DNA from: Microbacterium sp. Leaf288
GTDB lineage: Bacteria > Actinomycetota > Actinomycetes > Actinomycetales > Microbacteriaceae
Assembly: GCF_001422925.1 (NCBI RefSeq)
Contig: NZ_LMNI01000011.1
Coordinates: 40,129-104,128 of the forward strand
Length of the DNA stretch: 64,000 nucleotides
Direction of reading: 5' to 3'
Part shown: one piece after another, positions 1-8,338 of the stretch
How positions within the stretch are numbered: position 1 is the first letter of the stretch
How the letters are laid out: every line of letters begins with the position of its first letter
The notes under the pieces: model-generated
The model's input: the letters and a program-made list of their open reading frames with translations, nothing else
Databases searched by the model: none
What the model was told of the DNA's origin: nothing
Program-made: the position numbers and the translations under genes

Positions 1-35
<35 letters not shown>

Positions 36-59
36 ATCGTGCCCCGCGCGGGCGCGCAA

Positions 60-607
60 CTATCGACTGACCTCATCCAGCCAGTCGATGGAACGCCGCT
101 GCATGCCCAGCGGAGAGGAGTACGGGGCATCCGCCCACACCGATCGGTAAGCGTTTGCGGCCCCGGCCTCCGCGCAATGGCCGGCGACGAGCCGGTCCGC
201 CGCCCGCATCCCCTTCGGGGAGAACAGCGTGTTCTGGCCGGTCTAGCCGATGAAGAGCGGCACGCGCCACAGCGATGTCGGGCGACTCAGCGACCAGCCC
301 CATGCCAGGATTGTGCAACATCCAGGTGTGGGTCTGCTCGTAGCCGTCCAGGTTGGCCGTGAACGTCGACATCATCGAGATCATCCCCGCAGCGCGGACT
401 TTCCGCGCTGAGCGCCCCGAGGATCCCGGCCCGCGCGCCGTCCCCCGAGAACCCGACCACGCTCACCCCGCCCGCGCGCGTTCCCGGATCGGCGACGAGG
501 ATGCCAGCGGCGAGGGCGTTTTCGCACGCCGATGTTCCTCCCAAGAGGTGCCCAGAAGCCCCAGCGTCTTCGCGAGCGAATCCTCGTTCGCCCGGCGTGG
601 ATGTCAT
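60..607 (-). pseudogene. Broken alpha/beta-hydrolase (acetyl-xylan-esterase-like)
   Basis: On the minus strand, pieces of one alpha/beta hydrolase appear in successive different frames. A nucleophile-elbow-like GFSGDGARAG lies near 470-440. A segment with NLDGYEQTHTWMLHNPGMG lies near 350-295. A C-terminal segment with QNTLFSPKGMRAADRL and SIDWLDEV ends at a TAG at 60-62, and an in-frame TAG interrupts it near 247. In this order they read like the C-terminal half of an acetyl-xylan esterase / cephalosporin deacetylase-type enzyme. At least two frameshifts and one stop are needed, so the gene is decayed or the contig end is badly sequenced. The family call rests on remembered similarity. Confidence 0.55.
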
Positions 608-699
608 TCAACGCTTCTGCGTCCAGCGCCGCACCGCCCCTGGGCCACCTCGAGCTACGCGATCTGGCGCCCGCCACGATATCCGCTCCACCGCGAGGC

Positions 700-960
700 G
701 CCGACTGCCCCAGCTGAAAGCATCATGCACCAGCACCGCGTAGCTGGCGCTCCGCGCCGGCAGCAGCACCACGGCATCACCATCGGAGCCGATGCGGACG
801 GCCTGCAGCTGACCGGCGGCCTCGACGATATGGGTGGCGCCGGCGGTGCTGCGGATCATGAGCGCCACCGGTTCGCAGTCGCCCACTCCAGGTCGATGTC
901 GGCGCCGCCGCGCACTGGCACACCGCGAACGCGTCCGCCGGGCCACCTCGGACCATGGAC
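700..960 (-). pseudogene. Possible remnant of a glycoside-hydrolase C-terminal domain
   Basis: A minus-strand stretch containing CEPVALMIRSTAGATHIVEA and LPARSASYAVLVHD has the look of a C-terminal beta-sandwich of a family 95/65-type glycosidase. A second frame just upstream gives DIDLEWA, which would continue it. No intact frame and no start codon can be found. It may belong to the same decayed block as the esterase relic next to it. Weak call. Confidence 0.25.
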
Positions 961-973
961 CGCTGTCCACTGC

Positions 974-1381
974 CTATGCTGTGAGCTGCTGCATCATCCC
1001 AGCGGTATCGTTCAGGCGCCAGATCTCCGCGATCTTGCCATCCTGGAATCGAAGAAACGTTGCCTGTTCGATGTCGAAGACGTGTCCGTCGGCGGGGATG
1101 CCGAAGAACTCGGTCAGCAGCTTCCCTACCACGCGCGCGCGAACCGCGACGGTGTCGCCCTCGCCGACGATGTCGATGATCTCGAATTGCGTCTCCGCCC
1201 TGGAGCCCATGAACTCGAGATGCTCCTGCATCCCGGCGAGCCCTTGCCGACCGTTCGGGAGGGTGTCGGCCGGGAGCCGAACGTCGTCCGCGAGTAGTTC
1301 GGCGAGCGCACCGCGCGCGGTGCGCGGATCCAGCTCGAGAAAAAATTGGCGACCAGCAGCCTTGTTCGATTCGGCAGTCAT
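974..1381 (-). CDS. SnoaL-like / NTF2-fold protein
   Basis: A 135-residue protein with the length and pattern of the SnoaL-like (NTF2-fold) family: an N-terminal helix (KAAGRQFFLEL), a central HLEFMGSRAETQFEIIDI strand pair, and a C-terminal strand with FLRFQDGKIAEIWRLND. The FxDGKIxExW pattern is typical of this fold. Members are small cyclases, isomerases or ligand-binding proteins, and the substrate cannot be told here. The start at 1381 is chosen because AAGGAGGA lies 6 bases upstream; a longer frame reaching 1453 has no such site. It stands alone between relics and the tRNA remnant, transcribed leftwards. Confidence 0.75.
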   Translation of the reverse strand: MTAESNKAAGRQFFLELDPRTARGALAELLADDVRLPADTLPNGRQGLAGMQEHLEFMGSRAETQFEIIDIVGEGDTVAVRARVVGKLLTEFFGIPADGHVFDIEQATFLRFQDGKIAEIWRLNDTAGMMQQLTA

Positions 1382-1775
1382 TCTCGATCCTCCTTGATGA
1401 GCGACCATTTTACGAAACGATACGTAGTGTACCTTATGGGCATCATGGTGCAAGTGTTGAGGCGCCCGGTGTAGCGGGACGGCGCTGGAACGCGCGTCGA
1501 GTCAAAGCCAACTTCGACTAAGACCCGAGGTCGCATGGGCACAGGCGCGGCTCAATCGCTCAGTCTCCGCCCGGCTGCACGGAACGACTCGCTCCGCCCA
1601 CCCAGCCAGGTGTCCCCCAAGTGTCCCCGAGCCTCCCGAGCATTCCGATTCTGGGTGATCGAGGAGTGTCTGGAGTGCGAGTCCGAAGACCGCCGGACGC
1701 GGCGAATCAGGTGTGAAAGCTAGTTTGATCAGGGGTAAATAGGATGCATTGTGATGCGGCCCCGAGGCGCGGAGA

Positions 1776-1846
1776 TCGTTCCCGGGCACCCTGCTAAGGT
1801 GGAGTCCCCTCACGGGGACCGAGGGTTCAAATCCCTCCGTCTCCGC
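1776..1846 (+). pseudogene. tRNA-Ser (GCU) 3' half without D-arm
   Basis: From 1776 the sequence reads as an anticodon stem-loop CTGCTAA (anticodon GCU), a class II variable arm (GTCCCC-TCAC-GGGGAC, perfect 6-bp stem), a T-arm (GAGGG-TTCAAAT-CCCTC) and an acceptor strand CGTCTCC. Upstream there is a GGAGATCG that could be a degenerate 5' acceptor, but the D-arm is missing, so this cannot be a normal tRNA. A break just 5' of the anticodon stem is what integration or excision at a tRNA gene commonly leaves. Its last 21 bases recur exactly at 56995. Confidence 0.7.
1826..1846 (+). repeat. Left copy of 21-bp tRNA-Ser 3'-end direct repeat (att-like)
   Basis: These 21 bases (TTCAAATCCC...GTCTCCGC) are the T-loop to discriminator region of a tRNA-Ser. 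They are identical and in the same orientation at 56995-57015. Direct repeats of a tRNA 3' end are the standard footprint of tyrosine-recombinase integration. The pairing as attL/attR is inference. Confidence 0.7.
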
Positions 1847-2387
1847 ACTTTTTACCCCGATTTGACGTCGTTCTGAGGCGTGTTTCCGGGGTTTCGATCC
1901 TTCTCGATCCGCGCGGTTCCTTCTCAGATGTGGGCACGGCGACGGGCGAAGATGCCTGGTCAGCGGCGAGCCTCATCGCAAGCGTGACCATGACTGACGT
2001 TCTGCGCATCACTCGGTGCAACTGCTGAGCGATCTGCGTAGTCGTCGAGAGGGCGCGATCGGCTGCCCACTTTCTGCCCACAGATGAGACGGAGGGGTAG
2101 TGGACCCCCGCCTCGGTGATGGAGATCATCGGTCACACCAGGCGGGCGATGTCGTGGATCATGCCCGAACCTGCCGACCGAGCTGAAAACTCCCTTCGTT
2201 GCCGAAGGGACAGGCGTCTGGTGTCGCACGATTAGCGGAGTTGCCCGTGCATATGGCGCGGGCAGGGCAAACGCGCATTTGCGTCAGTGTCTACGGCCCG
2301 AAGTCCAACCCGGTGTGGCCGCACGATGCGCGACCGGCCAACGGGCACCGGCCAACGGGCGGGATCCGCGGCAGTTGCACACGTCGG

Positions 2388-2531
2388 TTATCTGCCGCGC
2401 GCCTTCTTCGCTGCCTCGAAGACCTCCCAGACTCGTTCGGCTTCAGCGATGAAGTCGGCCTCCGAGCGCTTCACACTCGCCAGCCGGTCGCGTGCTTCGG
2501 CGAGCCCTTTCAGCCCCTGCGTCGTCAGCCG
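2388..2531 (-). pseudogene. C-terminal relic of an unidentified protein
   Basis: The minus strand carries a 47-codon open stretch ending in TAA at 2388-2390 with helical, charged, coding-like composition (LKGLAEARDRLASVKRSEAD, then AERVWEVFEAAKKARGR). It has no start codon of its own, and a TAG lies just upstream in frame. It looks like the tail of a lost gene. I do not recognise the family. Confidence 0.3.
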
Positions 2532-2556
2532 GCTAGCGGCCTAGTCGTCTCCATCG

Positions 2557-3565
2557 TCAATCCAACCCGGTGAGAGTGCGCAGTCGGTCCCACTCGTGCC
2601 TGAGAAGCGGCAAGATCGTTCCGTGTTTGGTCGAGGGCGGGATCGAGACTTCGTCGAGGGGCACATAGCTCCACTCGCCGGAGTCGAGATCCGTGCACTC
2701 CATCGCAAAGTAGCCTTGCGGCATCTCCTGATATTGGTCGAGGAACAGGAACCACCGTTCCTCACCTCGAGCACGGATCACGATCGGCGCCTCGACGCCA
2801 CCGGGGTAGCGATCTCCGGCGATGTTGGTGGTGATGAGAGTGAAGTCGTCGTCGAACAGGCTCGAACCTCTCTCGAGGTAGATTCCCCAGCCGCCGGATC
2901 TCGCCTCATCTTTCGTGAAGCGATACACCTTTCCGTGCTCGTGAATGACCGCGGTGTCGATGACGTCTCGTCCGCCGGTGTCGATCATTACCTCGGCAGG
3001 TGTGAAAGAAGAGAAATCGCGCGTGCGGGAGTACATGATCCTGCTGTAGGAGTCCGCCCCGTGGGTCGGGTCGTCCGCCGCGTACAGCCTCGACGACCAG
3101 AAGACGACGAACTCGCCGGTCTGGGGGTCCACGGTGACCTCCGGTGCCCACGCCATCCCGGCGTTCGAGGGCGCGATCTCGATCGACCGCGCAGCCGTCC
3201 ACGACACGAGGTCGGACGACTGCCACCCGATCAACGATCGACTGCCCTGACGTAGCGACTCGTCCCAGATCTCCCTGTCACCCGCCGACGTTCGCAGATC
3301 GGTTGCGAGAATGTGAAACGACCCGTCGCTTTCCGCGCGCGATCGCCGGATCGCGGACACCTCTGGTGCCGATGTGCGATTCCAGCACCGGCTGTCCGCC
3401 CCAGAGCGGGTCCCAGCGCAGCGGGGTATCTCCTGAGCTGAGGGAGAAGTGGATCTTCTCAACGTCCGTCACTCCGTCGGCACGAAAGTGCGCGAAAAGA
3501 TATCCGTAGTGCTCGTCGGGTGAGTTCACCAGCACCGCCTCCGTCTCGTCGTGCCGTGACGCCAT
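2557..3565 (-). pseudogene. GH43-type glycosidase, frameshifted
   Basis: The minus strand encodes a five-bladed-propeller glycosidase of the GH43/GH117-like type in two frames. The first starts at ATG 3565 and contains VLVNSPDEHYGYLFAHF and RGVRDPAIA, with the propeller Asp in RDPA. The second continues with ESDGSFHILATDL, AWAPEVTVD (typical of GH43), GGVEAPIVI (probable acid region) and ends at 2557. The switch lies in a CG-repeat tract at 3334-3341; restoring one lost CG dinucleotide rejoins the frames perfectly as DPAIARAESDG. Fixed, the protein would be about 336 residues, without signal peptide. Substrate is probably arabinoside or galactoside, not determinable here. It may be a true pseudogene, a slippage-variable gene or a sequencing error. 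Confidence 0.7.
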
Positions 3566-3735
3566 CCGAGTGCGGCGGGCAGGGCGTTGACCACGCTGAT
3601 CCCGCGCTCCAAGCCACACCGACAATGCGGCGCCACTTCGATCCGTCTCGCCCAGCGTCGTGGCGAATGCGTCCACAACGGGGCAAACCGCTCCTCTGCG
3701 AGCAGGTCTACGGATACTCCGTTCACCCCCGGCAC
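3566..3735 (-). pseudogene. Internally deleted relic of an EstB-like serine hydrolase
   Basis: From 3735 leftwards the minus strand begins like the intact serine hydrolase at 21474-22640. GVSVDLLAEERFAP here compares with VSVDLIAEDRFAP there. After a frameshift come VVDAFATTLGETDRSGAALS versus VVDAFAKTLAETERSGAALS. It then jumps straight to the paralogue's last residues (ERGISVVNAL..ALG versus DRGISVTTAL..ALG). About 320 residues in the middle, including the SxxK and H-x-G motifs, are gone. The relic abuts the GH43 relic start. This is a dead duplicate. Confidence 0.65.
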
Positions 3736-3761
3736 ACTTCCTTTCGCATCGGGACGGCTTG

Positions 3762-5795
3762 TCAGCGGACCACGATGCGGACGCGCGCGAGGTTGTCGAC
3801 TCGGGCGAAGGGTGTCTCCGTGTCTCCATGCTGCTGGGCGGTGACTTTGACGCTCACGAAGTGCGTGCCTGCTTCCGAGAAGCTGTGACGGATCGACTGG
3901 TCCACCTCGGTCGTCGCGGTCACATCGCTGCGGACCGCGAATTCGCCGCTGTCGTCAAGATCCCAGCGAACTTCCACGATTCGAGACTGGGCGTCGACGG
4001 TGGCCGCCGACACGCCCAGCTCGACTTCCTCGCCGACGGTCACCTCGGCGCGTTCGCTGCCGTCGACCGTGAGCGAAACGATGGGCTGAACGCCGCCCGG
4101 TCGATGAGGGCTCGTGATCCGAACCTGTCCGTCGACGACCTCATACTGCGTCGAGCTCGCCGGTTCGATGCCGTCCTCGGCCCAGGCGGCCACCTGGCGG
4201 AGCGCCTGGTGCACCACGCCGAGGTATGAGACCGTGTGCGTCGGAAGCTCCGCGCCCGACACATCCGCATGGAACGCGCGGTCGACCATCCAGACTCTCA
4301 GGTGCTCATCTGCGTCGGCGCCCCGGTGCTCGCGCACCTTCCCGGCATACCAGTCGGCCTGCCACGCGAAAGCCTCGCGGTCGTACCGGGCCTCGACGAC
4401 GATCATCTTGCCCGCGATGTCGCCGGACTGCAGAGTCCCCGATGCGCCCTGCGCCATCAGGGGGCCCAGCAACAGGGGGCGCTGCGGGAACAGCGGCTCG
4501 CCGGACTCGTCGCGGAACTGATCCCACACGGTGAACTCCGGCGCGGGGACCTGGTGTCGGTGATAGGTCTGTGCGGCCAGGAAGTTGCTGTTGTCGACCT
4601 CGACCCGGTCGCCCGGGCGCAGCTGCTGCAAGAACGGGCTCAGCTCCGGGAAGTCGACCAATGCGATGCCGTCTCGGACGGTCTGCAGCAGTGCGACCGA
4701 TCCCTCCGCGTCACCGGATTCGACGCGCAGTTCGGCGTTCATCGGATCGATCGCGGAGCTTGTGTCGAGGCGGAGTGCGACGACGACGTCCTCGCCCTGC
4801 TCGGGACCTTTGAAGGCCTCGTCCACGCCGCCGGACGGTCCAGCGGGAAGGGGGATGAGTCCTGAAGCCGCAGCCTCACGACGCGTGATGACGGCCTCGA
4901 CCGAGGCGGAGAATCGTACGCGGTCTCGGTGCACCGAGGAGGTCGGGTCCGCGCCGAGATAGCCGGGCTGGGTCCAGAAGTCGTCGAAGTACGTGGGATC
5001 GATCGCTTTGAGCGAGCGGTACAGCACTCCGAACGCCTGGGTGCCCATGCTGTTGTGGCCGACCCACGCGGCCGGATTGAACCCCATGCGGGTGACCTCC
5101 TCCAACGCGGCCGTCTCTTCCTCCGAGAGTCCTTCGCCGAGGTGGCGCAGTGAACCGGGTTCGACCTGGTCGACGATGTCATCCAGCACATTGCGGAGGA
5201 CTCGCATCGCGTGCATCCGGACGGTGAAGACATTCGGGAGTGCCACCGGGCTCCCGATGACGTGGGGCACGAAGCCGTCCCACACGCCACGGGTGTTCTC
5301 CGCGCAGGCGATCGTGCGGAAGCCGCCGCCCGAGCCGCCGTATGCGTAGCCGTATGTGCGGTGAGGTCCGTAAACGCGCTGTGCGATCACTTTCACGACC
5401 GCAGCGACCGCAGCGTTGGCGCGGTACGCGCCGATCGTGGGATCGACATCGGTCTGCGGCTTCGACAGATCGATCGCACCGCCGCCGTTCGTTTCCACGA
5501 AGAACGCACCGGACGAGAATGCGAAGCCGATCTTGTCGTCGGCACCCGTCAGCCCCGTCGCGAGGTGCTCGCTCTCCGGCACGGGGGTGATGTGCTGGAA
5601 GAAGCGTCCCTCGTACTCGCCGGCGGGCGGCAGATAGGCCGAGAACCGGTTCGCTGTGCCGGCGAACCCACCGTGGATGTACCGGTGCTTCGACGGAGCA
5701 TCACGCTCCTCGTCGATGTCGACGTACGGCTGCGCGTAGAACGCATCATCCGTCGTGAATTCGGTGAGTTCGACGGCCGTCGCGGAGATGCTCAT
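3762..5795 (-). CDS. Tannase-like alpha/beta hydrolase with C-terminal PKD-like domain
   Basis: A 677-residue protein paralogous to the secreted enzyme at 25174-27297. The catalytic region has a nucleophile elbow GYAYGGSGGGFRT, with Ser about residue 155. Shared marks are FFQHITPVPESEH, CAENTRGVWDGFVP and PTYFDDFWTQPGYLGAD. The last ~90 residues (from about 585) form a PKD-like beta-sandwich ending in DNLARVRIVV. By resemblance to the tannase / feruloyl-esterase superfamily it probably cleaves an aryl or acyl ester on a plant glycoside; substrate unknown. Unlike its paralogue it has no signal peptide with start 5795, chosen for the AAGGAAGG just upstream. It follows the GPH transporter gene by 31 bases on the same strand, suggesting one transcript. 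Confidence 0.65.
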   Translation of the reverse strand: MSISATAVELTEFTTDDAFYAQPYVDIDEERDAPSKHRYIHGGFAGTANRFSAYLPPAGEYEGRFFQHITPVPESEHLATGLTGADDKIGFAFSSGAFFVETNGGGAIDLSKPQTDVDPTIGAYRANAAVAAVVKVIAQRVYGPHRTYGYAYGGSGGGFRTIACAENTRGVWDGFVPHVIGSPVALPNVFTVRMHAMRVLRNVLDDIVDQVEPGSLRHLGEGLSEEETAALEEVTRMGFNPAAWVGHNSMGTQAFGVLYRSLKAIDPTYFDDFWTQPGYLGADPTSSVHRDRVRFSASVEAVITRREAAASGLIPLPAGPSGGVDEAFKGPEQGEDVVVALRLDTSSAIDPMNAELRVESGDAEGSVALLQTVRDGIALVDFPELSPFLQQLRPGDRVEVDNSNFLAAQTYHRHQVPAPEFTVWDQFRDESGEPLFPQRPLLLGPLMAQGASGTLQSGDIAGKMIVVEARYDREAFAWQADWYAGKVREHRGADADEHLRVWMVDRAFHADVSGAELPTHTVSYLGVVHQALRQVAAWAEDGIEPASSTQYEVVDGQVRITSPHRPGGVQPIVSLTVDGSERAEVTVGEEVELGVSAATVDAQSRIVEVRWDLDDSGEFAVRSDVTATTEVDQSIRHSFSEAGTHFVSVKVTAQQHGDTETPFARVDNLARVRIVVR

Positions 5796-5826
5796 TGGCC
5801 TTCCTTTCCAGGGCAGTGGTGGGGAG

Positions 5827-7359
5827 TCATTCTTCGTCGTCGGGTGTGGTCGCTCCGCGACCCGGGCGCAAGGTGTGGCTCTCTTCGCGAACGATGCGCA
5901 CGGCCTCCGTTCCGCCGAGCGGCGCGGCGGGGATGATCTCGGCTTCGGTGGCCAGTTCACGGCGTGCGAGCACCTCGGCGCTGATCACCTTGATCCGCTT
6001 CTCGAGGCGCTGATAGTAGAGCGCGATGAAGCCCACCACGACAGCGAAGATCGCGGGGATCCAGCTGTTCACTGCGACGATTCCCACGATGGCCTGGGCG
6101 GACTGCTCGTCGGCGCCGCCGTTGTAGCCGGTCATGGCGAGCACCACACCAGTGAGGCCCGCTGCGATTGCCTGACCCACGGTGCCTGAGAACGAGAACA
6201 GTGCCCCGCCGACGCTTTCGAGGCGACGATGGCCCTTCCACTCGTTGTAGGTCGAGTTGTCGATGACGAGGATCGGAGCGAGGAAGCTGACCGGAAGCGA
6301 CGCGAGCGCAGTCAGAACCGAGGCAACCATGATGATGGCCACGTTGCCTCCGGCGAACATCATCACGAGATATCCGACTGCCCCGATGAAGCTGGAGATG
6401 GCGATCATCCGCGAGACGGACAGCTTGCGGATGAGGACCGGGAAGAAGAACATGAGCGGAATCAGCGCGACGAACGAGATCGAGACCACTCCCTGCAACG
6501 CGAGGTTGCCCACGATGTAGCGGAAGTAGTAAGCACCCGCGGTGAAGCTCGCGTAGATGCCGACGACCAGCGACATGCTCGAGAGGATCCACATGAACGG
6601 GTTGGTGCGCAGGACGAGGAGGATGTCCTTCAGCCGGACGCGCTCGGCGTCGATTGCGGCGGCCTCGGGAGATTCGCGGAAGACCCAGAATCGGACGAGG
6701 CCGATCAGCGTGAACACAACAGCGGCGGTGATGGCCACGAGGGACCATGCGTCGGGGTCCTTGCCTGCATTGCCGACGGCGATCGGCATCACGACGGTGA
6801 TGATCACTGCGGCGAGGACGGTCACCAGCCCCGACTTGGCGGCGACATCGCTGTAGTGCTCGCGCTTGGGGAAGACTCGCGCGGTGTACAGCGGATTGTT
6901 CGCGTTGTACAAAGGCATGAAGACCGCCGTGAGCAGGACGTACGACGTGAAGATCCACACATACTTCGCGACGTCGCCCAGCCCGCCGGGCGTCGAGAAC
7001 AGGCACGCGGTCGCAGCCCAGCAGAGAATGATGACGAGATCGAATGGTCGCGCCTTGCCCAGTCGGGTCTCGGGCGCGACGTCGACGAGGAAACCGGCGA
7101 GGAGTGCTCCCACGGCGTCGATGATCTTGGCCGCGACAAGGAGCCCGCCCACGATGGCGGGATTGAGGCGAAGCGTGTCGGTCGCGTAGATCGTGAAGTA
7201 GCCGACCATGACCACGAGCGCGTTCATGGAGAAGGCGTGAGTCGACCAGGGGATGATGCGCCAGATCGAGACGCGCTCCTTCTTGCCCGCAGCGCGCGCG
7301 CGCGCTCGATCCTCCCTGGTCGGTTTCGCGCTCGGCGAAGCTTCTGTGAGTGAGGCCAT
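5827..7359 (-). CDS. GPH-family sugar transporter (MFS)
   Basis: A 510-residue polytopic membrane protein with about 12 hydrophobic segments. It starts after a charged cytoplasmic N-terminus rich in Arg/Lys, from which WRIIPWSTHAFSMNALVVMV leads into TM1. NANNPLYTARVFPKREHYSD and the VDVAPETRLGKARPF loop are typical of the glycoside-pentoside-hexuronide:cation symporters (MelB/XylP type). It should import a glycoside or uronide by ion symport. The start at 7359 is the first Met that gives a normal family N-terminus; its ribosome site (AGAGAAG) is modest. The downstream gene is the tannase-like esterase. A TTGCGCAA palindrome lies 92 bases upstream, placing it in the LacI regulon proposed below. 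Confidence 0.85.
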   Translation of the reverse strand: MASLTEASPSAKPTREDRARARAAGKKERVSIWRIIPWSTHAFSMNALVVMVGYFTIYATDTLRLNPAIVGGLLVAAKIIDAVGALLAGFLVDVAPETRLGKARPFDLVIILCWAATACLFSTPGGLGDVAKYVWIFTSYVLLTAVFMPLYNANNPLYTARVFPKREHYSDVAAKSGLVTVLAAVIITVVMPIAVGNAGKDPDAWSLVAITAAVVFTLIGLVRFWVFRESPEAAAIDAERVRLKDILLVLRTNPFMWILSSMSLVVGIYASFTAGAYYFRYIVGNLALQGVVSISFVALIPLMFFFPVLIRKLSVSRMIAISSFIGAVGYLVMMFAGGNVAIIMVASVLTALASLPVSFLAPILVIDNSTYNEWKGHRRLESVGGALFSFSGTVGQAIAAGLTGVVLAMTGYNGGADEQSAQAIVGIVAVNSWIPAIFAVVVGFIALYYQRLEKRIKVISAEVLARRELATEAEIIPAAPLGGTEAVRIVREESHTLRPGRGATTPDDEE

Positions 7360-7450
7360 GACGTTCTCTTCTCTGAGTACGGGCGATGCTGGACTTTGCA
7401 ATGTCGAGTGAACCTCAAGTTTCACGCGATGTCGAGGTGGTTTTTCGTCC

Positions 7451-7458
7451 TTGCGCAA
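7451..7458. promoter_or_regulatory. Putative LacI-family operator TTGCGCAA, site 1
   Basis: Exact palindrome with a central CG, as LacI-family operators usually have. It lies between the divergent GPH transporter (92 bases from its start) and TetR gene (60 bases before its start). It is the only one of the seven copies away from the 30-45 kb locus. Confidence 0.55.
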
Positions 7459-7517
7459 AAAGATGGGCGCTAAGGTGGTGTCGAACTCGTATTTCGATCG
7501 GACGGTGAGAACACGCG

Positions 7518-8171
7518 ATGGCGGACACGGGTACTTCGAGGCGGAAGCGCGGTCCCTACGCGCCCACCCTCGTTCGCCGTCGCCAGATCGCGACTGCAGT
7601 GCTGCAGCTGGTCGACGAGATCGGCCCCGAGTCACTGACGACGAGTGAGGTGGCCCTGCGGTCGAAGACGCCTGAGACGACGGTGCTGTATCACTTCCCC
7701 AGTCGAGACGATCTTCTCGTGGCTGCGCTGGAGCTGGCCGACGAGCAGAATGCAGAGGCGAGCCATCTTGATGATCCGGATCTGCGGTTGGATCCGGGTG
7801 AGCTCGCCAGGGTCTATCGTTCTGGCTCGCCGGCTGATCCGCGATCTCGTCTGGGGCAGCTCGTGCGCGGCATCGCGGCCACGCCCGGTACTTCCGCGGC
7901 GGCGTATGTTCGGCGTCGCGTCAATCGGCAGGTTGCAGTGTTCGCCCGCATGTTCGACCAGCGCAAGCGCGATGGACTGGCCCACCCCGACGTGGACTCG
8001 ATCGATCTCGCACGGCAGACGATCGCCCTGTGGGAGGGGCTCGCCTCAGTCTTCGCGGATGACCCCGAAGCAGACGCGGGCAGATTGCTCGCGGAGGGCG
8101 TGCGTCGTCTGAGCGGCGAGAGCTGGATCACTCTGCAACGCGCGATCGGACGCGTCGAGCGGAACTTCTGA
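7518..8171 (+). CDS. TetR-family transcriptional regulator
   Basis: A 217-residue protein. Residues about 15-65 form the TetR DNA-binding domain: RRRQIATAVLQLVDEIG, then SLTTSEVALRSKTPETTVLY, then HFPSRDDLL. The variable C-terminal domain would bind an effector. It is divergent from the GPH transporter/esterase pair (158 bases between starts) and is most likely its local regulator. The ligand is unknown; a phenolic or sugar linked to the esterase substrate is a guess. The start at 7518 has a weak upstream GGTGAG. Confidence 0.85.
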   Translation: MADTGTSRRKRGPYAPTLVRRRQIATAVLQLVDEIGPESLTTSEVALRSKTPETTVLYHFPSRDDLLVAALELADEQNAEASHLDDPDLRLDPGELARVYRSGSPADPRSRLGQLVRGIAATPGTSAAAYVRRRVNRQVAVFARMFDQRKRDGLAHPDVDSIDLARQTIALWEGLASVFADDPEADAGRLLAEGVRRLSGESWITLQRAIGRVERNF

Positions 8172-8338
8172 CGTCGTTTCTCGAGTTGGCATCCTGAACT
8201 TCGCATCTCCCAGGCCGAACAAGAGGGTGGGGACGGGAGCGTCACGATGAACTTCGACGTCCGGCTGAGACGCGTGCCGGGGCGGCGCCGTCGACGACGG
8301 TCGCGCGGCCGAAGTCGTTGAGCGGGGCTCAGGGGCGG

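Larger units (their letters stand above)
1382..2387. other. Non-coding stretch around the tRNA-Ser remnant
   Basis: About 1 kb without a credible gene. It holds the promoter side of the SnoaL-like gene and the tRNA-Ser 3' half at 1776-1846 followed by a T-rich stretch. Further right, near 2101-2165, a short plus-strand stretch (VMEIIGHTRRAM) recalls the C-terminal box of tyrosine integrases but is too short to call. Open frames here have no ribosome sites and no recognisable protein. Confidence 0.6.

Noticed and set aside
1776..1846. Functional tRNA-Ser gene
   Set aside because: The D-arm is missing and the anticodon stem has a mismatch; bacterial tRNA-Ser cannot do without the D-arm.
2101..2234. 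Plus-strand VMEIIGHTRRAM, like the C-terminal box of a tyrosine integrase, close to the tRNA remnant
   Set aside because: Only about 12 residues fit; a stop lies directly upstream in frame, and the family's final catalytic Tyr region is not recognisable. Kept only as a hint.
5796..5960. Longer start for the tannase-like gene at 5960
   Set aside because: The extra 55 residues are Arg/Pro-rich, overlap the transporter's end and have no ribosome site; ATG 5795 has AAGGAAGG.
7360..7635. Longer start for the GPH transporter at 7635
   Set aside because: It would run across the divergent TetR start and the operator; the extra residues are not transporter-like.
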